From the NCBI GenBank assembly GCA_000156295.1, contig DS999232.1:110976-174975 (forward strand): a DNA stretch of 64,000 nucleotides, written 5' to 3'. Of the stretch, positions 1 to 9,375 are shown piece after piece. The position numbers and the translations under genes are program-made. The DNA comes from a marine gamma proteobacterium HTCC2148. GTDB taxonomy: Bacteria > Pseudomonadota > Gammaproteobacteria > Pseudomonadales > Halieaceae. The first letter of the stretch is position 1. The number at the start of each line of letters is the position of its first letter. The notes under the pieces were generated by a model, which made no database searches, was not told the DNA's origin, and saw nothing but the letters and a program-made list of their open reading frames with translations.

Positions 1-1259
1 GCGGCCAGCGCCTGGTCGAAAGTTGCCGCCACAGTGGGTATGGCTTTGCCTTCTTCCGGCGGCAGGTCGTAAAGATCCTTGTCCGCAGCGTCGCCAGGGT
101 GGATTTTGTTCTGGATGCCGTCCAGACCTGCCATCAACATGGCTGCGAAAGCCAGGTACGGGTTTGCTGTAGGGTCGGGGAAACGAACTTCTACGCGCTT
201 GCCCCTGGGGCTTGGTTCATAGGGAATTCGGATTGAAGCAGAGCGGTTGCGCGCCGAGTAGGCCAGCATCACAGGTGCCTCAAAACCGGGCACGAGACGC
301 TTGTACGAGTTAGTAGACGCGTTGGTGAATGCATTCAAAGCGCGAGCGTGCTTGATGATGCCGCCGATGTAGTAAAGGGCTTCCTCTGACAGACCAGCAT
401 AGCCGTCTCCGGCAAATACATTATCGCCGTCTTTGGCAATGGACATATGAACGTGCATACCAGAGCCGTTGTCACCTACCACGGGCTTAGGCATGAAAGT
501 AGCCGTCTTGCCGTAGGCGTGTGCCACGTTGTGTACGCAGTATTTAAGTACCTGTACTTCGTCGCCCTTGGTTACCAGGGTGTTGAAGCGGGTGCCAATC
601 TCACACTGGCCCGCGGTACCTACTTCATGGTGGTGTACTTCAATGTCTAGGCCCATTTGCTCCATTGCAGTACACATCGCACCGCGAATGTCGTGGAGGG
701 AATCGACAGGGGGCACGGGGAAATAGCCGCCCTTAACGCCTGGGCGGTGACCGATGTTGCCCTCGTCGAATTGATGGTTGGATACCCAGGCCGCTTCTTC
801 AGAGTGAATCTGGTAGCTGGCACCAGACATGTCCACGTTCCACTTGATGTCGTCAAAGACGAAGAACTCTGGCTCAGGTCCGAAGTAGGCAGTGTCACCA
901 ATGCCAGTGGACATCAGGTAGGCTTCTGCGCGCTTTGCTACGGAGCGCGGGTCGCGGTCATAGCCTTGCATAGTGGTGGGCTCAACCACGTTGCAACGAA
1001 CAATCACGGTAGTGTCGTCGGTGAACGGGTCGATCAGGGAAGCATTGTCGTCAGGCATGAGAATCATGTCTGATTCGTTAATACCCTTCCAGCCCGAAAT
1101 AGATGAGCCGTCGAACATCTTGCCACCCTCAAAGAAATCTTCATCGACTTCCTTGGATGGGATGGTTACGTGCTGTTCTTTACCGCGGGTGTCGGTGAAG
1201 CGCATGTCTACCCAACGCGCTTCGCTTTCTTTGATCAGGTTCAGAGTTTTCTCTGACAT
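1..1259 (-). CDS. glnA: Glutamine synthetase type I, 5' part (3' end beyond window)
   Basis: Makes glutamine from glutamate, ammonia and ATP in the cytoplasm, the entry point of ammonia assimilation with GltBD (also in this window). About 419 codons are present from an ATG at 1259; the usual length is about 468, so roughly the last 50 residues lie outside. Typical GSI landmarks are visible: a [15 protein letters not shown] start, the DGSSI loop, FGPEPEFF, the [14 protein letters not shown] metal/ATP region and NRSASIRIP. The tyrosine of the LYDLPPEE motif falls exactly at residue 397, the site adenylylated by GlnE in enteric bacteria, so covalent regulation is likely. A sigma-54 promoter and two NtrC-type sites lie upstream. 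The identity is certain. Confidence 0.98.
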   Translation of the reverse strand, partial: MSEKTLNLIKESEARWVDMRFTDTRGKEQHVTIPSKEVDEDFFEGGKMFDGSSISGWKGINESDMILMPDDNASLIDPFTDDTTVIVRCNVVEPTTMQGYDRDPRSVAKRAEAYLMSTGIGDTAYFGPEPEFFVFDDIKWNVDMSGASYQIHSEEAAWVSNHQFDEGNIGHRPGVKGGYFPVPPVDSLHDIRGAMCTAMEQMGLDIEVHHHEVGTAGQCEIGTRFNTLVTKGDEVQVLKYCVHNVAHAYGKTATFMPKPVVGDNGSGMHVHMSIAKDGDNVFAGDGYAGLSEEALYYIGGIIKHARALNAFTNASTNSYKRLVPGFEAPVMLAYSARNRSASIRIPYEPSPRGKRVEVRFPDPTANPYLAFAAMLMAGLDGIQNKIHPGDAADKDLYDLPPEEGKAIPTVAATFDQALA

Positions 1260-1363
1260 GTCTAGTCCTCCAGGGGATTAAGTGTGGCTAGCGGGCCAGC
1301 CAGTTTGCTTTTTCAGGGGCCCAGCCAAAGCTGGCGCCCAAATGTATCGGCAGTTTCAGAGTT

Positions 1364-1379
1364 AGCAAGAGCTGTGCCA
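1364..1379 (-). promoter_or_regulatory. Sigma-54 (-24/-12) promoter of glnA
   Basis: On the minus strand the sequence reads TGGCAC, five bases, then TTGCT. This is the RpoN consensus, with GG and GC correctly spaced. The start point would fall near 1353, giving a leader of about 95 nt. A CCAGC/GCTGG hairpin (1321-1334) lies in that leader. Paired with the upstream NtrC-type sites, this is the arrangement of enteric glnAp2. Confidence 0.9.
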
Positions 1380-1450
1380 AAAAGGTGCTAAAGGTAACTT
1401 ATTGAATACTATAAACTTTGTGCTGTAGCTCGCGTGTGTTGAGATAAACG

Positions 1451-1467
1451 CGCACCAATATAGTGCA
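1451..1467. promoter_or_regulatory. NtrC-type binding site (promoter-proximal)
   Basis: CGCACCAATATAGTGCA is a 17-bp dyad matching the NtrC (GlnG) enhancer consensus TGCACC-N5-GGTGCA, with one weaker half. It is centred about 106 bp upstream of the predicted glnA start point, close to the position of the enteric glnA sites. Confidence 0.82.
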
Positions 1468-1471
1468 ACAA

Positions 1472-1488
1472 CGCACAATATTGGTGCA
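1472..1488. promoter_or_regulatory. NtrC-type binding site (promoter-distal)
   Basis: CGCACAATATTGGTGCA is a second 17-bp dyad. Its centre is 21 bp from the first site, two helical turns, so NtrC dimers would bind on one face of the helix. It closely resembles the strong enteric glnA site. Confidence 0.82.
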
Positions 1489-1900
1489 AGGCCGCCGATT
1501 TTCGGCCTGCTTGCACCGCCTGCACCAATCCGCAAGCGATGTCCGTGCATTGCATTCCCGCGCAGGGCTACGCATTAGTGCCCCTATGAAATTTGATGTC
1601 AAGTTTTTCTCCGAGGTGATCACTCAGAGTGAACCCGATCTTAGTCCTTTTATAATCCAGCACAATGAAAATCTGCAGGCTGTGCTCCAGAGTATCGGCC
1701 CTCAGGTTCAAATTCACCCCGGCTGGGACAAGCGATAAAGAAGCGCAAAGCAGGCCTTCCCAGCTGACGCCCGATAGCCGTTACATGCTGCTCTGCGGCA
1801 CAGCGGCGATGAATCGCCGCTATGACGGCGTTCCTGTGGAATCCTGACATCGTCAGCTAAAGGTTTACGTCCCGTAAAACTACCAAAACACGACCAATTC
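1489..1900. other. Intergenic stretch between glnA control region and typA promoter
   Basis: No convincing gene is seen. A 50-codon frame from an ATG at 1586 to 1738 has no ribosome binding site and no family I recognise. A perfect dyad AGCGGCGAT-GA-ATCGCCGCT lies at 1802-1821, with no T-run after it, so it is not a standard terminator. Confidence 0.5.
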
Positions 1901-1907
1901 TCTAGTG

Positions 1908-1913
1908 TATAAT
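1908..1913 (+). promoter_or_regulatory. Candidate -10 box upstream of typA
   Basis: A perfect TATAAT lies about 100 bp before the typA start. No good -35 hexamer sits 16-18 bp upstream. A GCCGCATGCGGC palindrome lies downstream in the presumed leader, around 1964-1975. It is the best candidate start site for the typA-dtd unit. Confidence 0.5.
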
Positions 1914-2011
1914 CCGCGGCCTTCGAACGCCCACTAAACGTCTCGTGGAAGCGGCCTGTCGCCGCATGCGGCTGATTAGTCGCTCCAGAAAATGACTCTA
2001 TAGGTAACCCC

Positions 2012-3823
2012 TTGATCGATAAACTGCGCAATATCGCCATCATCGCCCATGTTGACCACGGCAAAACAACCCTGGTGGACTGCTTGTTGCAGCAATCCGG
2101 GACATTGGACCGACGCGCCGAAGGCGCCGAGCGAGTGATGGACTCCAATGACCAGGAGCGTGAGCGTGGTATTACCATCCTGGCGAAGAACACTGCGATT
2201 GAATGGAATGACTATCATATCAATATCGTAGATACCCCCGGGCACGCCGACTTCGGCGGAGAGGTGGAGCGAGTGCTGTCCATGGTCGATTCGGTACTGC
2301 TGCTGGTGGATGCCGTAGACGGGCCTATGCCGCAGACTCGTTTCGTGACCTCCAAAGCCTTTGAGCAAGGCCTGAACCCCATTGTGGTAGTCAATAAGGT
2401 AGATCGCCCCGGTGCCAGGCCAGACTGGGTTGTGGATCAGGTGTTTGATCTTTTTGACCGCCTTGGTGCTAATGAAGAGCAGCTTGATTTCCCAGTGATT
2501 TATGCCTCGGCAATTGAAGGTATTTCAGGCCTGGATCACGAACACATGGCTGCGGATATGCAGCCACTGTTTGAAACCGTTGTGGAAAAAGTGCCCGCGC
2601 CGAAGGTCAATAGCGATGGACCTTTGCAGATGCAAATCAGCGCACTGGACTACTCCAGTTATGTTGGTGTGATCGGTGTGGGTCGCATTACCCGCGGCAA
2701 ACTGGCTCCCAATACCCAGGTTTCTGTCGTTGGTATCGAAGGTGAAACTCGCAATGGCAAGGTGCTTCAGGTGATGGGCTATCTGGGTCTGGAGCGCGTA
2801 GATGTTAACTCGGCCGAGGCTGGGGATATTGTCTGTGTGACCGGTATTGATGGCCTTAACATCTCGGACACACTGTGTGATCCCGCTGCCATAGAGGCAC
2901 TGCCAGCTCTCAGCGTTGATGAGCCCACCGTTAGTATGACCTTCCAGGTCAACGATTCTCCCTTCGCGGGCAAAGAAGGCAAATACGTAACTTCCCGCAA
3001 TATTAAGGAGCGCCTTGAACGTGAGTTGATACACAACGTGGCTCTGCGCATTGAGCCTGGCGACAGCCCAGATAAGTTTAAGGTTTCAGGCCGTGGCGAA
3101 CTGCACCTGTCGGTGCTGATCGAGTCCATGCGGCGTGAGGGGTTCGAATTGGGTGTCTCTCGACCCGAGGTGATTCAGAAAGAAGTCGATGGCCAGATGC
3201 AGGAACCTTATGAACAGCTGGTGATCGATTGTGAAGATGAGCACCAGGGTTCGCTGATGGAAGAGTTGGGCCTGCGTAGAGCAGAGCTTGAAAATATGGT
3301 GCCAGATGGCAAAGGCCGGGTACGCCTGGAGTTCATTATTCCCGCCCGCGGCTTGATCGGCTTCCGTTCCCAGTTTCTTACCATGACCTCGGGCAGCGGA
3401 ATTATGACGCACGTGTTTGACCATTACGGCGCAGTCAAAAATGCGGAAATCATTCATCGCAGCAATGGTGTATTGGTGTCCATGGTCAAGGGCAAGACAC
3501 TCGCTTATGGGCTGTTCAACTTGCAGGATCGAGGCCGTTTGTTTGTTGATCCCAATGTGGATGTTTATGAAGGCCAGGTTGTTGGTTTGCACAGCCGCAG
3601 CAATGACCTTGCTGTTAATCCCACCAAGGCGAAGCAGCTGACCAATGTGCGCGCATCAGGTACCGATGATGCGCTCACCCTGACGCCTCCCGTCAGGCAC
3701 ACCCTGGAGCAGGCACTGGAGTTTATTGAAGACGATGAGCTGGTGGAAGTGACCCCCGGAAGCATCCGCGTTCGCAAAAAGTTATTGCAAGAGCATGAGC
3801 GTCGGCGGGCTGGCCGCGTCTGA
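2012..3823 (+). CDS. typA: Translational GTPase TypA/BipA
   Basis: Ribosome-associated GTPase related to EF-G, involved in 50S maturation and stress or cold adaptation. At 603 aa it is the family's usual length. Visible motifs are P-loop HVDHGKT (13-19), RGITI switch I (52-56), DTPGH (74-78) and NKVD (128-131), followed by EF-G-like domains and the C-terminal TypA domain ending in a basic tail. The start is a TTG: the next residues ([12 protein letters not shown]) match where TypA proteins begin, and no ATG in frame fits. The stop overlaps the dtd start by one base (TGATG), so the two are translationally coupled. Confidence 0.97.
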   Translation: MIDKLRNIAIIAHVDHGKTTLVDCLLQQSGTLDRRAEGAERVMDSNDQERERGITILAKNTAIEWNDYHINIVDTPGHADFGGEVERVLSMVDSVLLLVDAVDGPMPQTRFVTSKAFEQGLNPIVVVNKVDRPGARPDWVVDQVFDLFDRLGANEEQLDFPVIYASAIEGISGLDHEHMAADMQPLFETVVEKVPAPKVNSDGPLQMQISALDYSSYVGVIGVGRITRGKLAPNTQVSVVGIEGETRNGKVLQVMGYLGLERVDVNSAEAGDIVCVTGIDGLNISDTLCDPAAIEALPALSVDEPTVSMTFQVNDSPFAGKEGKYVTSRNIKERLERELIHNVALRIEPGDSPDKFKVSGRGELHLSVLIESMRREGFELGVSRPEVIQKEVDGQMQEPYEQLVIDCEDEHQGSLMEELGLRRAELENMVPDGKGRVRLEFIIPARGLIGFRSQFLTMTSGSGIMTHVFDHYGAVKNAEIIHRSNGVLVSMVKGKTLAYGLFNLQDRGRLFVDPNVDVYEGQVVGLHSRSNDLAVNPTKAKQLTNVRASGTDDALTLTPPVRHTLEQALEFIEDDELVEVTPGSIRVRKKLLQEHERRRAGRV

Positions 3824-4260
3824 TGAAGGCCCTGATCCAGCGCGTTAGTAGCGCTCGGGTTGAGGTTGCCGGTGAGGTCGTTGGCGATATCGGGCTGGGG
3901 CTGCTGGTTTTGCTGGGTCTGGACAAAGGCGATGATCATGCTGCGGCCCAGCGTATGCTGGATAAGCTATTGGCTTACCGGGTTTTCGCTGATGAGCAGG
4001 GAAAAATGAACAGCTCGGTCACGGATGTATCCGGGGGCGTGCTGCTGATCTCCCAGTTCACTTTGTCCGCTGATACCCGCAAGGGGCTGCGCCCCAGTTT
4101 TTCCTCTGCTATGCCTCCTGCAGAGGCGCAATTACTTTACGATGACATGTTGCAAGCGCTTGTTGAGCGCCACACTGAGGTGGCCTCTGGGCAATTTGGC
4201 GCCGACATGCAAGTGAGTATGACCAATGATGGCCCCGTGACTTTTATGCTTGAGGTTTAG
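3823..4260 (+). CDS. dtd: D-aminoacyl-tRNA deacylase
   Basis: Hydrolyses D-aminoacyl-tRNAs (and Gly-tRNA-Ala) so that wrong-handed residues do not enter translation; cytoplasmic homodimer. The 145 residues are full length. The two active-site signatures are present: SQFTLSAD (77-84) and NDGPVT (135-140), which carries the cross-subunit Gly-cisPro. The start overlaps the typA stop by one base. Its stop shares a 4-bp TTAG (4257-4260) with the convergent acetyltransferase gene, leaving no room for a terminator. Confidence 0.96.
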   Translation: MKALIQRVSSARVEVAGEVVGDIGLGLLVLLGLDKGDDHAAAQRMLDKLLAYRVFADEQGKMNSSVTDVSGGVLLISQFTLSADTRKGLRPSFSSAMPPAEAQLLYDDMLQALVERHTEVASGQFGADMQVSMTNDGPVTFMLEV

Positions 4261-4724
4261 TCAGCGCTACTGTTGGGATTACTCAACACCATTTCCAGGT
4301 GGGGAACACCGTCGAGGTCGTAGATGCCCCCATCGGTACTAAATCCCAGTTCCTTATAAAATTTTTCCAGGTGAGCCTGGGCATGAATCCGGATATCGCT
4401 GTGCGGCCAGCGCTGCAGGTTGTGTGCTATTCCCCTGCGTACCAGCTCGCGCCCAAGGTCGCGACCGCGGGCAGCCGGTGCGACCACGATCCGCCCCAGG
4501 GTGCTTTCTTTCTCCTGTAGTCCGGGAGGCAGGCATCTCTGGTATCCCAACAACAGCTGATCTTCCCAGCAGGCGAAGTGGATGGCCTCCAGGTCCAGCC
4601 CGTCCGGGTCCACATAGAGACTGGTTTGCTCGACTCCAAACACTTCCTGCCTGAGCTTTAAGGCCGCGTAAAGTTCTCTGCTGCTCAATTCGTCGAAACT
4701 CGCTAGTTGCCAGCGCAGTGACAT
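4257..4724 (-). CDS. GNAT-family N-acetyltransferase, ElaA-like
   Basis: A 155-aa single-domain protein of the ElaA branch of GNAT acetyltransferases, which use acetyl-CoA; the substrate is unknown. Visible features are the ElaA-type start (LRWQLASFDELSSRELYAAL), a conserved LRQEVFGVEQ segment (24-33), and the acetyl-CoA loop VVAPAARGRDLG (80-91), where the family usually has R-G-x-G-L-G, so the second loop glycine is Asp here. The C-terminal part reads HAQAHLEKFYKELGF, as in ElaA. It is convergent with dtd and divergent from the following gene. Confidence 0.85.
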   Translation of the reverse strand: MSLRWQLASFDELSSRELYAALKLRQEVFGVEQTSLYVDPDGLDLEAIHFACWEDQLLLGYQRCLPPGLQEKESTLGRIVVAPAARGRDLGRELVRRGIAHNLQRWPHSDIRIHAQAHLEKFYKELGFSTDGGIYDLDGVPHLEMVLSNPNSSAD

Positions 4725-4756
4725 GCTTTAGATTCTCCTTTTCCCTGGTATGGTCT

Positions 4757-4774
4757 TTCTCCCGGTAGGGAGAA
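4757..4774. promoter_or_regulatory. Operator-like inverted repeat in divergent intergenic region
   Basis: TTCTCCC-ggta-GGGAGAA is a perfect 7-bp dyad between the divergent acetyltransferase and cyclic-nucleotide-fold genes. A TACTAT that could be a -10 box follows at 4780-4785. It may be a repressor site; nothing identifies the protein. Confidence 0.35.
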
Positions 4775-4877
4775 GTTGCTACTATAGGGGCCAATTGGTT
4801 GCAGGGACAGGGAAGTTCTGCAGCGATGATGATAACGCCCGGCAGTGGAGACAGCTGTCGGCACAAGAGAGAAACTG

Positions 4878-5675
4878 ATGCTGGCTACCGCCGAGCTTTC
4901 CCCGGATTTTGCTATTTTGGGCCAACAGTACAAAAAACTGGTCAGCGCACTGCTGGAAGTGGTCAATATGCCCGCTATTCCGGTGGAGGTCGAGGTCACC
5001 GCCAGTGGTAACTTCCGTGGCTTTGACGGCAATCAGTTCTACGTGGTGGAACGGGGCGCAGTCTGTGCTCGCTATCAGGAAAAGACGGTCTTCCTGCTGG
5101 AAGAAGGTGATATTTTGTTACCGGATATAGCAGGGACGAACGATAAGAACGCTGCGGTTTTTTATGGCTCTGATGCAGGAGCAAGGCTTGGTAGTTACCC
5201 TGCCCTGGAGTTTATGCGGCGCGTGTTTAATGACCAGGAAGCTACAACATTGTGGACCCGCCTGTTAGTGACGTATTCGGGTTTGATGTTGCGTATTACT
5301 GCCGCCAATATTCAAGAGCAGGCGGATGCAACACCCGGCTTTGAAGTCTATGAGGCGGGTGACATTATCATTCGTCAGGGCGAGCGCGCTGACTATGTAT
5401 TTAACATGTCTGCCGGCACGGCAGAAGTGGTAGTGGACGACGTCATTGTAGGTAGTATTGGTGAGGGAGAAATTTTTGGTGCCATGGCGGCATTGACCCA
5501 CGCTGATCGCAGTGCCACTGTACGTGCCAAGACCACCTGTTCAATAGTGAAGGTCCCCAAGGAGCAGTTCACCGAACTGATCAAAAGAAACCCCTCTACC
5601 ATTCATAGTCTGTTAATTGATATGGCAAACTCCATTGTCAATTTGAACGAAAAGCTGGTGGGCTTGCAGGGCTGA
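4878..5675 (+). CDS. Cyclic-nucleotide-binding-fold protein with degenerate ligand site
   Basis: A 265-aa protein with no DNA-binding or enzymatic domain that I can see. The C-terminal half (about 150-265) is a cNMP-binding beta-roll of the CRP type: YEAGDIIIRQGERADYVFNM, then FGAMAAL at 200-206 and a conserved Arg at 211 before SATV. In cAMP-binding proteins the first segment reads FGE(L/I)AL; the ribose-contacting Glu is replaced here, so binding may be lost or altered. The N-terminal half (25-90) looks like a second, more degenerate roll. ATG 4878 is preferred because AAGAGAG precedes it by 6 nt; a GTG at 4845 in the same frame has no good site. parC follows 46 bp downstream on the same strand. 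Confidence 0.8.
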   Translation: MLATAELSPDFAILGQQYKKLVSALLEVVNMPAIPVEVEVTASGNFRGFDGNQFYVVERGAVCARYQEKTVFLLEEGDILLPDIAGTNDKNAAVFYGSDAGARLGSYPALEFMRRVFNDQEATTLWTRLLVTYSGLMLRITAANIQEQADATPGFEVYEAGDIIIRQGERADYVFNMSAGTAEVVVDDVIVGSIGEGEIFGAMAALTHADRSATVRAKTTCSIVKVPKEQFTELIKRNPSTIHSLLIDMANSIVNLNEKLVGLQG

Positions 5676-5721
5676 GTAGTATTTTCGCCGTCGCGACGGC
5701 GATCAATCCAACGGAAACAAC

Positions 5722-7974
5722 ATGACAGACGTAATCGAAATCGACGAGGACGGCATCGAACAGGTGTCGCTCAAAACCTATGCGGAAAAGGCATACCTGG
5801 ACTATTCCATGTATGTGATCCTGGACCGGGCCTTGCCTCATGTTGGGGATGGCCTGAAGCCCGTTCAACGGCGAATCGTATACGCCATGAGCGAACTGGG
5901 CCTGAAGGCTACCGCCAAGTTCAAGAAGTCAGCACGTACCGTGGGCGATGTTATTGGTAAGTTCCATCCACACGGTGACAGCGCTGCCTATGAAGCTATG
6001 GTGTTAATGGCGCAGAATTTCAGCTATCGCTATCCATTGGTAGACGGGCAGGGTAACTGGGGCTCGCCGGACGATCCAAAGTCCTTTGCTGCAATGCGTT
6101 ACACCGAATCGCGTCTCACTGCTTATGCCGACGTGCTGCTGTCTGAGCTTGGCCAGGGTACGGTTGATTGGTCGCCAAACTTCGATGGCACTATGGATGA
6201 GCCCACGGTGCTGCCAGCGCAGGTGCCTAATGTGTTGCTCAACGGCACCACGGGTATTGCTGTTGGTATGGCCACTGATGTTCCGCCGCACAATTTGCGG
6301 GAAGTGGTGGCCGCCACTATTCACTTGCTCGAGTCGCCCAAGGCGACTGTTGCTGAGCTTTGCGAGCATGTGCAGGCGCCGGACTTTCCAACCGATGCGG
6401 AGATCATTACCCCGCGAGAAGACATCATGGCGATGTATGAGACCGGGCGTGGTGCACTGAAAATGCGCGCTGTATGGGAAAAGGAGGGCCCAGATATTGT
6501 GGTTAGCGCCTTGCCCCACCAGGTGTCCGGGTCCAAAGTCCTGGAACAAATTGCCCACCAAATGCAAGCCAAGAAGTTGCCCATGGTGGCTGACTTGCGT
6601 GATGAATCCGATCACGAAAACCCAACTCGATTAGTGATTGTGCCGCGCTCGAATCGGGTGGAAGTGGAAGCTGTGATGAATCACCTCTTTGCCACGACTG
6701 ATCTTGAACGCAGCTATCGCGTCAATTTGAACATGATTGGCATTGATGGTCGTCCCGGCGTCAAGGGACTGGATCGTATTCTCAAGGAGTGGCTCAAATT
6801 CCGTACTGAGACAGTTCGCCGTCGCCTGGAGTATCGTCTCGAGCGGGTCTTGCGCCGACTGCACATCCTCGATGGATATCTGGTGGCCTTCCTCAATATC
6901 GATGAAGTGATCCACATTATTCGTACTGAGGACAAGCCCAAGCCTGCGCTGATGAAGCGCTTTGGCATTTCTGATGTACAGGCGGAAGCTATTCTTGATC
7001 TGAAGCTGCGTAATTTGGCCAAGCTTGAGGAAATGAAAATTCGTGGCGAGCAGGACGAGTTGGAGGTTGAACGTGATCAACTGCAGACCATCCTGGGGAG
7101 CGCCGCCCGCCTTAAGACGCTGATAAAAAAAGAACTGCAGTCGGTAGCCGAAAAGTTTGGTGATGACCGTCGCTCGCCTCTTATGGCGAGAGGTGAAGCC
7201 CAAGCCTTCAGTGAGCTGGATCTGATGACTGCTGATCCGATCACTGTCGTGATGTCCGAAAAAGGTTGGATACGCGCAGCCAAAGGCCACGATATTGATC
7301 CTTCCTCGCTCAGTTACAAATCGGGTGATGGCTTTAAAATGGCCGCCAAGGGGCGCAGTAACCAGCCCACTGTGATTCTCGACTCGACGGGCAGAGCCTA
7401 CACGGTACCCTCACATAACTTGCCCTCTGCTCGCGGTCAAGGTGAGCCTGTGACCGGGCGGATCAATCCTCCATCAGGGGCAACCTTCGAAGGCTTGATG
7501 ATGGGTGACGAGGGCGATCTCTATTTGCTTGCCTCGGATGCTGGCTATGGCTTCGTGGCTAAGTTGGGCGAACTGCAAACCAAGAATAAGGCCGGTAAGG
7601 GCGCACTCAATCTGCCGAAGGGTAGTGGCGTCATGCAGCCGGCGGCGATCAGCGAAGCTGAGGGCGCATGGGTTGCCGCGGTCACCAACGAGGGTCGACT
7701 ACTGGTATTTCCACTGGAGGATTTACCACAAATGGCCAGGGGCAAGGGCAACAAAATTATCGGTATTCCTACTGCCAGGGTGCAGTCGCGGGAAGAATTT
7801 GTGATTGCAGTGCAGGTGCTAACCGACAAAGATACGCTGGTCGTTTACGCCGGCAAACGCCACCATAAGCTTAAGTTCAGTGACTTGAAGCACTACTGTG
7901 GAGAGCGCGGACGCCGCGGCAATAAGTTGCCACGAGGATTCCAGAAAGTGGATGCTATGTTGGTAGAGAGCTGA
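5722..7974 (+). CDS. parC: DNA topoisomerase IV subunit A
   Basis: Breakage-rejoining subunit of topoisomerase IV, which decatenates daughter chromosomes with ParE (not in this window). The 750 residues match the family (E. coli 752). The catalytic tyrosine is Y127 in AMRYTESR. The quinolone-determining segment reads [12 protein letters not shown] with Ser87 and Glu91 intact, the ancestral drug-sensitive form. The C-terminal beta-pinwheel is present, and its divergence from GyrA supports ParC over GyrA. It is not next to parE, unlike in some relatives. It lies close behind the cyclic-nucleotide-fold gene and may share its transcript. Confidence 0.97.
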   Translation: MTDVIEIDEDGIEQVSLKTYAEKAYLDYSMYVILDRALPHVGDGLKPVQRRIVYAMSELGLKATAKFKKSARTVGDVIGKFHPHGDSAAYEAMVLMAQNFSYRYPLVDGQGNWGSPDDPKSFAAMRYTESRLTAYADVLLSELGQGTVDWSPNFDGTMDEPTVLPAQVPNVLLNGTTGIAVGMATDVPPHNLREVVAATIHLLESPKATVAELCEHVQAPDFPTDAEIITPREDIMAMYETGRGALKMRAVWEKEGPDIVVSALPHQVSGSKVLEQIAHQMQAKKLPMVADLRDESDHENPTRLVIVPRSNRVEVEAVMNHLFATTDLERSYRVNLNMIGIDGRPGVKGLDRILKEWLKFRTETVRRRLEYRLERVLRRLHILDGYLVAFLNIDEVIHIIRTEDKPKPALMKRFGISDVQAEAILDLKLRNLAKLEEMKIRGEQDELEVERDQLQTILGSAARLKTLIKKELQSVAEKFGDDRRSPLMARGEAQAFSELDLMTADPITVVMSEKGWIRAAKGHDIDPSSLSYKSGDGFKMAAKGRSNQPTVILDSTGRAYTVPSHNLPSARGQGEPVTGRINPPSGATFEGLMMGDEGDLYLLASDAGYGFVAKLGELQTKNKAGKGALNLPKGSGVMQPAAISEAEGAWVAAVTNEGRLLVFPLEDLPQMARGKGNKIIGIPTARVQSREEFVIAVQVLTDKDTLVVYAGKRHHKLKFSDLKHYCGERGRRGNKLPRGFQKVDAMLVES

Positions 7975-7994
7975 TCAGGCTGTCCGATATAGCG

Positions 7995-8009
7995 ACGCTT
8001 TAAGCGTTT
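7995..8009. terminator. Weak hairpin between parC and the convergent ytjB-like gene
   Basis: ACGCTT-t-AAGCGT forms a short stem followed by only three T residues on the plus strand. It is the only stem in the 35-bp gap between convergent genes. Its strength as a terminator is doubtful. Confidence 0.25.
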
Positions 8010-9259
8010 CTAAATAAGTGCGGGGTCCATCAGGCGTTTCAAGATGAGCCGTAATTGCCGCTCCAGCAGGTCCTGATAAGGGCCGGCAAAGCTTTCCAGC
8101 ATCCAATAGTCCATGACTTCTGTCGCCTGGAGCTGCAGGCGACCTTCAATGTCTGTGTCCTCGCGAACGGTTGGTGACAGCAGCAGCTTGGGCGGTTTGC
8201 TGGCACACACAGTCTGTAATTCGTCCAGGGTATGCTGCATATAAAGGCCCGGGTAGATATCTTTGCTGTCGCCCATCCCCAATTCACTCTGGGAGATGGC
8301 CATGGAGATTTTCATGGACAGCGGCATGACCTGCTCCAGCTCACCGCTGACCGCTTGGACCAGCCAGGCACAGGATGCTGCGCGAAAAGCGGCGCTGCCA
8401 GCGTTATTGGGGCCACTAAAATACACGGTCAGGGCAAACTGACGGCTGACGTGCAGGTCTCCCCCGTAAAAGCCCGATGATGCGTAGACCACCTGGTGCA
8501 GGCGGTCTGTATAGCGCTGCAAAGACTGCTCGTCCAGCGTATCGACATAGTCCGCCAGGCTGTCCAGGTGTAAGTGCAGCACTGCGGTTGAACGATAATT
8601 TTCTTCCCGTGCTTCGATGTCGTTGCGGGTGCGCAGCAAATCCATCGGCAGTGATGCAACTCTTGATTCGAGCAGCGAGAGTTCATTGGGGCTGTTGCCG
8701 CTGGCAGGCGTTTCATCCAGGGCCAAAGTACTGGCGAGCTTACTGACTCGGTTGCCCAGACGCCTACCCAACTGCAGGCCGACGCCATAGACAGTCAGGC
8801 TCAGTAGTATCGACAAACCCAGCGGCTGAGGACAAACCTCTGATGGGCGGCAGCTGAGGAGGCCGCACTGACAGTGACCAGCACTTCGCCAGCGATATCT
8901 GATTCTATGCGCACGGATGCCCGGTACTGACTCAGATACTGCCCGCTGCTGTGGCCAGCTTCACCCAAGGTTTTGCCCTCGACATCGAAGATGGTCACCT
9001 TTTCAGCGGAAGACGTTTCCACAAAGCGCTGCAGGGAGGCGGTTATGCTTAGCAGGTCGCCTGTCTCCAGGGCCACACTGACCCGACGAGCGATTTGGTG
9101 AGCCAGCGCATTGCCGAACTCCAGCTGCTGTTGGTTCTGTAAGTGCTTACTTGAAATTGCTCCCAGGATCACCAATGCGAGGCTAACCAACAGGCATAGT
9201 ATTGCTGCTAGTGTTGCGATCTGCTGACTGAGTGGAGCATTGTGAAAGCGGTTTAGCAC
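8010..9259 (-). pseudogene. Smp/YtjB (AhpA)-like membrane protein, interrupted by a one-base frameshift
   Basis: Two overlapping minus-strand frames together encode one protein. The first runs from a GTG at 9259 to a stop at 8801: membrane segment at about 10-33, then a periplasmic domain with a KVTIFDVEGKTLGEAG stretch. The second is open from before 8816 to 8010: it starts inside a second hydrophobic helix (LSILLSLTVYGVGLQLG), then a long cytoplasmic part. Adding one base in the AAACCC run at 8815-8820 (GGGTTT on the coding strand) joins them seamlessly through the helix into about 416 aa. TM-periplasmic loop-TM architecture and divergence from serB match YtjB/Smp (AhpA) of other gammaproteobacteria, though this protein is longer at the C-terminus. 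Either a true mutation or a sequencing error in the homopolymer. Confidence 0.7.
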
Positions 9260-9375
9260 GTCGGATTGCCGCAGTGGAAACGCCGGCCAGTATAAACCAG
9301 TCCTGCTGTCAGCGGGTGTTTTTATCCTTGCCCGGTAGTAGAATAGGAGTCCCTTCCAACGCGCTGGAAAAACCT

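Noticed and set aside
1586..1738. 50-codon reading frame upstream of typA
   Set aside because: No ribosome binding site, no known family, and no reason to prefer it to chance.
1463..1738. 91-codon frame that includes the previous one
   Set aside because: It starts inside an NtrC-type site and would translate the glnA control region.
1802..1821. Rho-independent terminator at the palindrome before typA
   Set aside because: There is no T-run on either side of the stem.
8814..8822. Programmed -1 frameshifting at GGGTTTG in the ytjB-like gene
   Set aside because: The heptamer is in the wrong phase relative to the upstream reading frame, so slippage there would not join the two parts. An indel is simpler.
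9232..9375. N-terminal extension of SerB from GTG 9232
   Set aside because: It overlaps the divergent gene, is rich in unlikely residues and lies outside the family N-terminus.
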